From positions 37,012-101,011 of the forward strand of contig JOKI01000020.1 in assembly GCA_000722615.1 (NCBI GenBank): DNA of 64,000 bases, in the 5' to 3' direction. The translations under genes and the position numbers were made by a program. The DNA is from Pseudorhizobium pelagicum. Its GTDB lineage: Bacteria; Pseudomonadota; Alphaproteobacteria; Rhizobiales; Rhizobiaceae. Under the pieces are notes generated by a model, which had not been told where the DNA came from, did no database searches, and saw only the letters and a program-made list of their open reading frames with translations. This document shows positions 33,807-41,389 of the stretch, in pieces. Position 1 is the first letter of the stretch. The number at the start of each line of letters is the position of its first letter.

Positions 33807-34949
33807 ATGGCACGGATCACCGCGATGGATGACAAGCCTCGACCACCAACGCTTGCAGAAACGGGCAAGCAGCCGGATGCGGCAAGGCGTTTTCGCCCTC
33901 CGCACTGGTGGCTGATGCTTGCACTTACCTATTCCGTCGCAGCGGCGGCCGGCTTCGTGGCGAAGGCCGTCAACATGCCGCTGCCTTTCATGCTCGGCCC
34001 GTTCTTCGTCATGGCGGCGCTCTCGGTTCTCGGCTTTCGGTCGGTTCTCGCGCCGATGGGACGTGAACTTGGCCAGGTTGCGATCGGTGTCGCTGTCGGC
34101 ATGCGTTTCACGCCGGCCGTGCTTGCTGCCATGACGGGCCTTTTGCCGGCCATGGTGCTCGGCACGATCTATGTCGTTATCTTCACCATGGCGGCGGCAT
34201 TTCTCTTCAAGCCGCTAGCGAAGGTGGACGACATCACCGCCTTCTTCGCAACCGCTGCCGGCGGTGTCGCCGACATGGCAACGGTGGCAAAGGATTACGG
34301 CGGCGCGGCCGGCTCGGTCGCGGTCGTGCACGCCATGCGCGTGTCCGGCGTGGTCGCGCTCGTGCCCTTCCTCGTCGTTCTCTTCGGCGAGCCGGGAAAC
34401 GCACCCGATTCGGCGGCCGTGGACTCGCACTGGGCCCTCGTCATCGTCACGCTGGCGCTCGGCTACCTGATGGCCCGGCTCTTGAAACCGACGCCGCTGC
34501 CCAATCCCTGGCTCGTCGGGCCGATCTTCATGGGCATCATCATTGGCGTGCTTGGACTTTACTCCGTCAGGATCCCATCCCTACTGATCAGTATCGCGCA
34601 GATCATGCTCGGCACCTGGCTCGGCTGCCAGTTCAAGCGCGATCTCCTGGCGGCGCTGCCGCGCGTCACCTTAGCGGCGCTCATCATCTCGCTCTTCATG
34701 ATCGGCTGCGCGGCAGTGGGCGCCGTGGTGCTCACGCTCACGACCGGCCTTCCTTATCCAACGAGCTTCCTGTCGCTGGCGCCGGCCGCCGTCACGGAAA
34801 TGGTCGTGACCGCGCAGGTCATGCATCTGGAGGCGGAAGTCGTGACGGCCTTCCATGTAACGCGCATTGCCGTCGTCTCGTCGACGGTGCTCATCGTCTT
34901 CAAGTTCTATCTTCGACTAAAGGGAGGCTCCATTGAACCTGGGATATAA
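33807..34949 (+). CDS. AbrB family membrane protein (second module)
   Basis: A 380-residue membrane protein with a hydrophilic N-terminal tail of about 30 residues and roughly ten helices in two AbrB repeats. Motifs include VNMPLPFMLGPFFVMAALSV near residue 52, ATAAGGVADMATVAKDYGG near 150, LPNPWLVGPIFMGIIIGVLG near 230, LGTWLGCQFKRDLLAALPR and LSLAPAAVTEMVVTAQVMHL near 325. The substrate of this family is unknown. It begins 5 bp after mmgE/prpD and mirrors the abrB gene of the first module. It may supply an additional uptake or export route for a pathway acid. Confidence 0.88.
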   Translation: MARITAMDDKPRPPTLAETGKQPDAARRFRPPHWWLMLALTYSVAAAAGFVAKAVNMPLPFMLGPFFVMAALSVLGFRSVLAPMGRELGQVAIGVAVGMRFTPAVLAAMTGLLPAMVLGTIYVVIFTMAAAFLFKPLAKVDDITAFFATAAGGVADMATVAKDYGGAAGSVAVVHAMRVSGVVALVPFLVVLFGEPGNAPDSAAVDSHWALVIVTLALGYLMARLLKPTPLPNPWLVGPIFMGIIIGVLGLYSVRIPSLLISIAQIMLGTWLGCQFKRDLLAALPRVTLAALIISLFMIGCAAVGAVVLTLTTGLPYPTSFLSLAPAAVTEMVVTAQVMHLEAEVVTAFHVTRIAVVSSTVLIVFKFYLRLKGGSIEPGI

Positions 34950-35724
34950 GGAGCGTCGTGCGCTGATCGTTGGCGGCAGCTACGGCATCGGCAAGGCCTC
35001 GGCCGCCATCATGGGCGCCGAGGGCGCTGATTTGGTGATCGCCTCGCGCTACGCCGACAATCTCAATGAAGCGGCAGACGGAATCGCCGCATCGGGAGCC
35101 GCCCGGCCGGCGACGCTGGTCTGCGACGTGACGCAGCCCGGCGCTGGCGAAAAGCTGGCAACGGCAGTAAGAGAGCGCTGGGGGGCGCTGGATCTGCTCG
35201 TCACCGCCGTCGGCGGCAGCATCCGCTCCTCCTTTGAGGACCTGACCGACGAGGACTGGCTCAGCAACTACACCTTCAACATCCTTTCGACCGTGCGCGC
35301 CATCCGCGCCCTGCTGCCGGCGCTCGCAAAGGGCGAGAACCCGGCGATCGTGACCCTCGGCGCAGCGGCCTCCAAGATGCCCTACCAGCACCAGATCGTC
35401 TCGAACGTGCACAAGGCCGGCCTGCTTGGCCTGACCAAGACGCTCGCCGCCGAACTCGCCGACCGCAACATCCGCATCAACTGCGTCGCGCCCGGTCGCA
35501 CGCTGACACCGCTCTGGACCAAGCGCGCCGACACCATGGCCGGCGAACAGGGCCGGACGCGGGAAGACATCCTTAGCGATTTCTCGAAGGACATTCCGCT
35601 CGGCCGCTTCGCCAGCCCCGAAGAGGTGGCGACGATGGTGGTGTGGCTCGCAAGCCCGCGCGCCAGCTACATCACCGGCCAGACAGTCAACGTGGACGGC
35701 GGCATTGCCCGCGGTCTTCTCTAA
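34933..35724 (+). CDS. SDR family protein with altered active site (second module), TTG start
   Basis: A 263-residue SDR. The likely start is TTG at 34933, with AGGGAGG 5 nt upstream, overlapping the abrB end by 17 bp. The cofactor loop is VGGSYGIGKASA. The catalytic site is unusual: Lys161 is kept in VHKAGLLGLTK, but the residue four before it is Ser157 rather than Tyr, the Ser position near 144 is Ala, and the NNAG motif is replaced by TAVGGS. Like the SDR at 20524 it has lost the canonical Ser-Tyr pair while keeping Lys and the cofactor site. Confidence 0.87.
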   Translation: MNLGYKERRALIVGGSYGIGKASAAIMGAEGADLVIASRYADNLNEAADGIAASGAARPATLVCDVTQPGAGEKLATAVRERWGALDLLVTAVGGSIRSSFEDLTDEDWLSNYTFNILSTVRAIRALLPALAKGENPAIVTLGAAASKMPYQHQIVSNVHKAGLLGLTKTLAAELADRNIRINCVAPGRTLTPLWTKRADTMAGEQGRTREDILSDFSKDIPLGRFASPEEVATMVVWLASPRASYITGQTVNVDGGIARGLL

Positions 35725-35741
35725 GTTACAAGGAGAATGAA

Positions 35742-37142
35742 ATGAGTCAGCACCAGGCAACCGCCCCCGGCATTCCCAAGGTGACAGAAACGCTCGCCGA
35801 CTGGGTCGTCACTATCAGGGGTAGCGACATCGCACCCGATGTTCGCCGCGAGGGGCTCAGGACCTTTGTCAACTGGGCCGGCTGCGCTGTCGGCGGCGCA
35901 AGCCACGAGACGGTCGACCGGGCGCTGGCGGCCGTCACGCCCTTCTCCGGCAAGCCGACTTCGACGGTTCTTGGACGACACGAGAAGCTCGACGCGCTGC
36001 ATGCGGCGCTTCTGAACGGCATCACCTCGCACGTGCTCGACTATGACGACACGCACCTGAAGACAATCATCCATCCGGCGGGCCCCGTTGCCTCCGCCTT
36101 GCTGGCGCTGGCGGAAATGCGGCCCATTTCCGGCTACGACATCTTGACGGCGCTGATCGTCGGCATCGAGGTCGAGTGCCGGATCGGCAATTCGGTATAC
36201 CCACACCATTACGACCGCGGCTGGCACATAACCGGCACGGCCGGCGTCTTCGGTGCGGCCGCTGCCGTCGGCAAGGTGATCGGGCTCAATGCGCAGCAGA
36301 TGCGCTGGGCCTTCGGCCTGGCCGCCACCCAGGCCTCGGGATTGCGCGAAATGTTCGGCACGATGACCAAGAGCTTCCATCCCGGCCGAGCCGCGCAGAA
36401 CGGCATGTTCGCAGCACTTCTGGCGGAGGCGGACTTCGACAGCTCGGAGCGCGCGATCGAGGCGCCGCGCGGCTTCGCTAACGTCACGTCCGAGAAGCAG
36501 GACTATTCCGAAATACTCGACGATCTGGGCACGCGCTGGGAATCGGCGCTCAACAGCTACAAGCCGTTCGCCTGCGGCATCGTCATCCACCCGACCATCG
36601 ACGGCTGCATCCAGCTCCGCGACGAACTCGGCGAAGAAAAAATCCGGCATATCCGCTCCGTCGAACTGACGGCCCATCCGCTGGTGCTCGAACTGACCGG
36701 CAAGACCGCGCCGAAGACCGGCCTCGAGGGCAAGTTCTCGGTCTATCACGCGGCGGCGGCGGCCCTTCTCAAGGGCGACGGCGCACCGACCGCCTTCACC
36801 GACGAGATCGTCAGGAATCCGGAGATCATCGCACTTCGCGACCGCATCAAAGCGACCGCTGACAAGACATGCCACGAGGCCTCCGTCGACATTCTCCTAA
36901 CCTTCGATGACGGCACGACCGCTGCCAAGCGCGTCGAACGGGCGATCGGCTCGAAGGAAGTGCCGCTCACCGACGCACAGATAAATCACAAGTTCACGGT
37001 CCAGTCGGCGCTGGTCGTCGGCGAGTCGGTGACGAAGGCACTTCTTGAAACATCATGGAAGCTCGAAGAGTTGAAGGATGCCGCCGAAGTCGCGCGCGCC
37101 AGCGTTCCCGTATCCACCGCCAAGACGGCAGCAGCAGAATGA
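35742..37142 (+). CDS. MmgE/PrpD family protein (fourth of four)
   Basis: A 466-residue member: TFVNWAGCAVGGASHETVDR near residue 45, the active-site segment GITSHVLDYDDTHLKTIIHP near 95, GWHITGTAGVFGAAAAVGKV near 165, FGTMTKSFHPGRAAQNG near 205 and YKPFACGIVIHPTIDG near 270. The HxLDYDDTH...HP pattern is that of PrpD/cis-aconitate-decarboxylase-like proteins. The start at 35742 follows AAGGAGAATGA. Its stop overlaps the start of the dehydrogenase gene (ATGA), so the two products are coupled. Confidence 0.9.
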   Translation: MSQHQATAPGIPKVTETLADWVVTIRGSDIAPDVRREGLRTFVNWAGCAVGGASHETVDRALAAVTPFSGKPTSTVLGRHEKLDALHAALLNGITSHVLDYDDTHLKTIIHPAGPVASALLALAEMRPISGYDILTALIVGIEVECRIGNSVYPHHYDRGWHITGTAGVFGAAAAVGKVIGLNAQQMRWAFGLAATQASGLREMFGTMTKSFHPGRAAQNGMFAALLAEADFDSSERAIEAPRGFANVTSEKQDYSEILDDLGTRWESALNSYKPFACGIVIHPTIDGCIQLRDELGEEKIRHIRSVELTAHPLVLELTGKTAPKTGLEGKFSVYHAAAAALLKGDGAPTAFTDEIVRNPEIIALRDRIKATADKTCHEASVDILLTFDDGTTAAKRVERAIGSKEVPLTDAQINHKFTVQSALVVGESVTKALLETSWKLEELKDAAEVARASVPVSTAKTAAAE

Positions 37143-38242
37143 ACCAGATGACAAAGAAAACATCACTCAGGATCGGCATCCTCGAAGGCGACGACATCGG
37201 CCACGAGGTCGTGCCCGCCTCGGTCCGGATCGCAAAGGCCGCGGCGGCCGCGACCGGGATGGCCATCGATTGGGTCGATGTGCCGATCGGCCGACGTGCG
37301 CTGGATACGCATGGGCACACCATGCCCGAGGGAACGCTCGAGATACTAGGGGCACTGGACGGCTTCATCCTCGGCCCGATCGGCCATCGCGAATATCCCA
37401 AGGTGCCGGAGGCGATCAATCCGCATCCGATCCTGCGCAAACGCTTTGACCTCTTCGCCAACGTGCGCCCGACGCGCTCGTTTCCCGGCATCGGCTGCCT
37501 GCACGACGACATCGACATGGTGATCGTGCGCGAGAACAACGAGGGCTTCCAGCCGGACCGCAACGTCGTGATGGGCTCCGGCGAATTCCGCCCGACCCAT
37601 GACGTGACGATCTCGGTCCGCGTCATCACCGTCGAGGGCTCGTCCAAGGTGGCGCGCGCGGCATTCGAAATCGCCCGTTCGCGCCGCAAGAAGCTGACGC
37701 TGGTGCACAAGAACACCGTCTACAAGCTCGGGTGTGGCATGTTCGTCGATAGTTGCTACGAGGTGGCCAAGGAGTTTCCAGACGTTGAGGTGAACGAGGT
37801 GATCGTCGACACCATGGCAATGCGGCTGGTGCGCGATCCGCAAAGCTTCGACACGGTCGTCACCACCAATATGTTCGGCGACATCCTGACCGACGAGGCC
37901 GCCGGTCTTGTCGGCGGTCTTGGCATGGCACCGGGGCTGTGCATCGGCCGCGGCTCGATCGCGATGGCGCAGGCGACGCACGGCTCGGCCCCCGACATCG
38001 CCGGCAAGGGCATCGCCAATCCCTTTGCGATGATCGAATCGACCCGTATGCTCTTCGACTGGATGGGACATCACCACCAGATCGATGCGGCGCTCGAGAT
38101 GTCGCGCATCATGAAGGCCGGCATTGACGTGGCCCTTGCCAACCCCACGACACGCACACCCGACATCCGCGGCACGGGCACGCAGGCCGACATGGTTAAC
38201 GGCATCCTGCGCGGCATGGAGGCAGCCCATGCGCCGATATAG
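37139..38242 (+). CDS. Isocitrate/isopropylmalate dehydrogenase family protein
   Basis: A 367-residue beta-decarboxylating dehydrogenase. Family motifs are GILEGDDIGHEVVPASV, LFANVRPTRSFPG, VIVRENNEGFQPDRN near residue 125, the catalytic Lys in VHKNTVYKLGCGMF near 200, the metal Asp cluster NMFGDILTDEAAGLVGGLG near 245, and the NAD loop THGSAPDIAGKGIANP near 285. The RENNEGFQP substrate loop differs from LeuB, Icd and the neighbouring TtuC. The substrate is therefore not one of the standard ones; a 2-hydroxy-3-carboxy acid made by the adjacent MmgE/PrpD enzyme is plausible. It overlaps the next gene by 14 bp. Confidence 0.87.
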   Translation: MNQMTKKTSLRIGILEGDDIGHEVVPASVRIAKAAAAATGMAIDWVDVPIGRRALDTHGHTMPEGTLEILGALDGFILGPIGHREYPKVPEAINPHPILRKRFDLFANVRPTRSFPGIGCLHDDIDMVIVRENNEGFQPDRNVVMGSGEFRPTHDVTISVRVITVEGSSKVARAAFEIARSRRKKLTLVHKNTVYKLGCGMFVDSCYEVAKEFPDVEVNEVIVDTMAMRLVRDPQSFDTVVTTNMFGDILTDEAAGLVGGLGMAPGLCIGRGSIAMAQATHGSAPDIAGKGIANPFAMIESTRMLFDWMGHHHQIDAALEMSRIMKAGIDVALANPTTRTPDIRGTGTQADMVNGILRGMEAAHAPI

Positions 38243-39302
38243 GATTGCCGCGATCGGCGGTGACGGCGTCGGGCCAGAAGTAATCGAGGCGGGGCTCTCT
38301 GTTCTCTCGGACCTGGCCGGGCGCGAAGGCTTCACGCTCGACGTCACCCGCTTCGACTGGGGCTCGGACTACTACCGCCGCACCGGACGCATGATGGCGG
38401 CGGACGGGGTGGAGCAGTTGAAGAGTTTCGACGCCATCTATTTCGGGGCCGTCGGCGATCCAGACATACCCGACCACATCACGCTCTGGGATCTCAGGCT
38501 CGCCATCTGCCAGGGGCTCGACCAATATGCCAACGTGCGCCCGACGAAGCTGATCGGCGGAATGCGCGGGCCATTGCGGTGCGAACTCGGAGATCAGATC
38601 GACTGGGTGATCGTACGCGAGAACTCAGAGGGCGAGTATGCGGGCGTCGGCGGTCGCGCCCATGCGGGGCTTCCGATTGAGCTGGCCATGGACGTTGCGG
38701 TCTTCACCCGCGCCGGCGTGGAACGCATCTGCCGCTTTGCTTGCGAGACGGCGATCGCGCGACCGCGCAAGCGGCTCACCGTCGTCACCAAGTCAAACGC
38801 CCAGCGCCACGGTATGGTGCTATGGGACGAGGCCTGCCGCGATGTGCTGAAGGACTTTCCGGAGCTCGACGTCGACTGGAAGCTAGTCGACGCCATGGCC
38901 GCGCTAATGGTAACGAAACCGGGCGATTTCGACACGATCCTTGCGAGCAACCTCCACGCCGACATTCTGTCCGACCTCGCCTCGGCGCTGACGGGAAGCC
39001 TGGGCAATGGTGCGACGGGCAATGTCGATCCATCGGGAAAACACCCGTCCATGTACGAGCCGATTCACGGCTCGGCCTTCGAGATCATGGGAAAGGGCAT
39101 CGCCAATCCCATCGGAGCCTTCTGGACCGGCGCGTTGATGTTGGAACATCTCGATGAGGCGGCAGCGGCTGAAAAACTCATGAGCGCGATCGAATCCGTC
39201 AGCCGGTCGGGACCGCATACCCCGGACCTTGGCGGCCAAGCTGATACGCGCGCCGTCACGCAAGCCATTCTGGACGCGATAAGGCGAGGCAACCGATATT
39301 AG
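38229..39302 (+). CDS. ttuC: Tartrate dehydrogenase/decarboxylase (D-malate dehydrogenase) family protein
   Basis: A 357-residue NAD-dependent enzyme of the TtuC/DmlA branch: RIAAIGGDGVGPEVIEAGLS, FDWGSDYYRRTGRMM, DAIYFGAVGDPDIPDH, QYANVRPTKLIGGM, VIVRENSEGEYAGVGGR near residue 130, VTKSNAQRHGMVLWDE with catalytic Lys, SNLHADILSDLASALTGSLG and EPIHGSAFEIMGKGIANPIG. Known members oxidise tartrate or D-malate, some with decarboxylation to glycerate or pyruvate. It is last of the plus-strand operon and precedes the GntR gene by 50 bp. Together with the tarD-like gene at 18322 it points to tartrate-like substrates. Confidence 0.88.
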   Translation: MRRYRIAAIGGDGVGPEVIEAGLSVLSDLAGREGFTLDVTRFDWGSDYYRRTGRMMAADGVEQLKSFDAIYFGAVGDPDIPDHITLWDLRLAICQGLDQYANVRPTKLIGGMRGPLRCELGDQIDWVIVRENSEGEYAGVGGRAHAGLPIELAMDVAVFTRAGVERICRFACETAIARPRKRLTVVTKSNAQRHGMVLWDEACRDVLKDFPELDVDWKLVDAMAALMVTKPGDFDTILASNLHADILSDLASALTGSLGNGATGNVDPSGKHPSMYEPIHGSAFEIMGKGIANPIGAFWTGALMLEHLDEAAAAEKLMSAIESVSRSGPHTPDLGGQADTRAVTQAILDAIRRGNRY

Positions 39303-39325
39303 TTGCAGCTCACCTTCCCATTGTT

Positions 39326-39339
39326 TATTGCCTACAATA
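39326..39339. promoter_or_regulatory. Palindromic operator-like site before the GntR gene
   Basis: TATTGCCTACAATA is a TATTG-4-CAATA palindrome 13 bp ahead of the GntR start codon. Its reverse complement, TATTGTAGGCAATA, matches the site before the dehalogenase-like gene at 12 of 14 bases. This is a natural place for autoregulation. Confidence 0.6.
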
Positions 39340-39352
39340 GCAATCGTATGCA

Positions 39353-40066
39353 ATGGAACGTGCCATGTATCATCAGGAACCAAAGGTGCAGCTGAACGAT
39401 CTCGCGGTGCTGAGAACGTCGTCGCTGACGGGCGTCATCGAGCGTGAGCTCGAGCACTTGATCCTGACCGGGGAACTGAAGCCGGGCGAAAGGCTGAACG
39501 AGATTCAGCTATCGACGCGATTCGGCACCAGTCGCGGTCCGTTGCGCGAGGCGACGCGCAGCCTTCAGGCCAGGGGCCTCGTCGAAAGCATCCGTAATCG
39601 CGGCGTCTTTGTCCGTTCCGTGTCACCGACTGAAGCCCTCGAGATCTACGACGTTCGCGCAGCAATTTTCGGTCTTGCGGGGCGGCTGCTCGCCGATCTC
39701 GTCACCGATCAGATGCTGGCCCGGCTCAATGACTATCTCGACCAGATGGACAATGTCGCCGCGAGCAAGAACTTTGACGACTACTATCCGATTAACCTCG
39801 CTTTCCACGACTATCTGGTCACCGCCACCGGAAACGGGACGCTCGTCAAGGAGTACAAGGCTTTCGTCAATAAGCTGCACCTAGCGCGTGCGCGGGGCCT
39901 TGTTCAGGCCGGCGGGCTTTCGGTTTCGAACCGCGAGCACCGCGAGATGGTCGATGCACTTGCCTCAGGCAACCGTGAACGCGCCCAGGAAGCCTTCTTT
40001 CGCCATGTTGAGCGCTCAAAAATCCGTTTCCGCTCGACGCTCGACGCGGACGGGCTCCAGTCGTAA
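39353..40066 (+). CDS. GntR family transcriptional regulator, FCD subfamily
   Basis: A 237-residue regulator. The winged helix-turn-helix spans about residues 25-95 (ILTGELKPGERLNEIQLSTR, FGTSRGPLREATRSLQARGL) and the FCD domain about 100-225, with YPINLAFHDYLVTATGN and SNREHREMVDALASGN bearing metal/ligand residues. The start is ATG at 39353 or 39365. It ends the second module and has a palindromic site immediately upstream that recurs at the 26326 gene, with related elements before both tctC genes and mmgE at 32378. It is therefore the best candidate for regulator of both modules. Confidence 0.92.
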   Translation: MERAMYHQEPKVQLNDLAVLRTSSLTGVIERELEHLILTGELKPGERLNEIQLSTRFGTSRGPLREATRSLQARGLVESIRNRGVFVRSVSPTEALEIYDVRAAIFGLAGRLLADLVTDQMLARLNDYLDQMDNVAASKNFDDYYPINLAFHDYLVTATGNGTLVKEYKAFVNKLHLARARGLVQAGGLSVSNREHREMVDALASGNRERAQEAFFRHVERSKIRFRSTLDADGLQS

Positions 40067-40442
40067 AGCGGTGCCCCTGATGATGAAGCTTGAAGTGCAG
40101 TTCGCTCCTCCTTTGGCATCTCTGGCATTCGAAGCCTCACGCAGCGACAACGTAAGACGCTGATTGCTGATTTGAGCGCAGGTGTGATTGAACATTCGAT
40201 ACTGGGCTTATTCTATCTTTTTTCAGGGCAAAGCACGTCATCGACGCCGCTGTGGAGTTTCTTCAGCCGATCGTATTAGTCACCACAAAAGCGGCCAGTG
40301 TTTTGCCCTCCGGCGCGCCGGATATTCGGCTGAAGGATGAAGGAACCGAATTTTTGCCACCCGCTGACCTATTCGTGAAGGTACAATAGCGGCGAATTGA
40401 GTAGACTGCCACCTGACCTCTGGAACGCAAAAGGATCGACTC
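40067..40442. other. Intergenic region without recognisable gene
   Basis: These 376 bp separate the GntR gene from the dienelactone hydrolase gene. Base composition drops toward AT around 40190-40400. No convincing coding frame, strong hairpin or repeat was seen. It should contain the promoter of the hydrolase gene. Confidence 0.6.
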
Positions 40443-41330
40443 ATGACTCGCCTGACTGCCAAGGATTTCCCCCAGGAACTGCTCGAGCTCTACGACTTCT
40501 ATGCACACGGAAAAATCACTAAGCGCGAATTTCTGGAGCGCGCTGGTAAATACACCGTTGGTGGCCTGACTGCAGCGGCAATGCTCTCCTCACTCAGCCC
40601 GAACTATGCTCTGGCCCAGCAGATCGAGTTCACTGATCCTGACATTGTCGCGGAATACATCACCTACCCTTCGCCGAAAGGCCACGGGGATGTTCGCGGC
40701 TATTTAGTGCGACCGGCAAACGCGACGAGCGCGGTACCTGGCGTTGTCGTCGTTCATGAAAACCGTGGCCTTAATCCCTACATCGAAGATGTTGCTCGCC
40801 GCGTGGCCAAAGCAGGCTTTGTTGCCTTGGCACCCGATGGTCTGACCTCTGTTGGCGGCTATCCCGGCAATGACGAAAAGGGGCGCGAGCTTCAGCAGGC
40901 CGTCGATCCGGAAAAACTGATGAACGACTTCTTCGCTGCCATCGAATTCCTCATGCAATCGGACATGACGACGGGTAAGGTCGGCATCACCGGTTTCTGC
41001 TATGGCGGCGGCGTTTCCAATGCCGCCGCAGTTGCCTATCCGGAACTTGGCGCGGCAGTACCTTTTTATGGGCGTCAGCCGCGGCCAGAGGACGTGCCGA
41101 AGATCGAAGCGCCCTTGCTGATCCACTATGGTGAACTCGATACGCGCATCAACGAGGGCTGGCCTGCCTATGAAGCCGCGCTGAAGGCGGCCGGCAAGAC
41201 CTACGAAGCCTATATCTATCCTGGCGTCAATCACGGCTTCCACAACGATTCCACACCACGTTACGACGAGGCGGCAGCCAAGCTCGCCTGGGAACGGACG
41301 ATCGAGTGGTTCAATCGGCACCTGGCCTGA
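40443..41330 (+). CDS. Exported dienelactone hydrolase family protein
   Basis: A 295-residue alpha/beta hydrolase of the carboxymethylenebutenolidase family. It has a cytosol-to-periplasm leader of Tat type with an unusual KR motif ([20 protein letters not shown], residues 25-44) ending ALAQQ near 60. The hydrolase core has [18 protein letters not shown], the Cys nucleophile Cys186 in GFCYGG, the acid in [11 protein letters not shown] and the His in NHGFHND. It may hydrolyse lactones or esters in the periplasm. It stands alone, convergent with the histidine kinase gene. Confidence 0.88.
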   Translation: MTRLTAKDFPQELLELYDFYAHGKITKREFLERAGKYTVGGLTAAAMLSSLSPNYALAQQIEFTDPDIVAEYITYPSPKGHGDVRGYLVRPANATSAVPGVVVVHENRGLNPYIEDVARRVAKAGFVALAPDGLTSVGGYPGNDEKGRELQQAVDPEKLMNDFFAAIEFLMQSDMTTGKVGITGFCYGGGVSNAAAVAYPELGAAVPFYGRQPRPEDVPKIEAPLLIHYGELDTRINEGWPAYEAALKAAGKTYEAYIYPGVNHGFHNDSTPRYDEAAAKLAWERTIEWFNRHLA

Positions 41331-41338
41331 CCCCCACA

Positions 41339-41364
41339 ACGGGGAGCTCGCGCATGCTCCCCGT
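41339..41364 (+). other. Hairpin between convergent genes
   Basis: ACGGGGAG (41339-41346) pairs with CTCCCCGT (41357-41364) over 10 nt, 9 bp after the hydrolase stop. It is followed by GAAAAAAAC rather than T residues on the plus strand. It may act as a weak or factor-dependent terminator. Confidence 0.4.
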
Positions 41365-41389
41365 GAAAAAAACGTCCTATCCGTCCGGT

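Noticed and set aside
41339-41364. Classical intrinsic terminator after the dienelactone hydrolase gene
   Set aside because: The stem is good but it is followed by A residues rather than T on the plus strand, and no T-run occurs on the other strand in the correct place.
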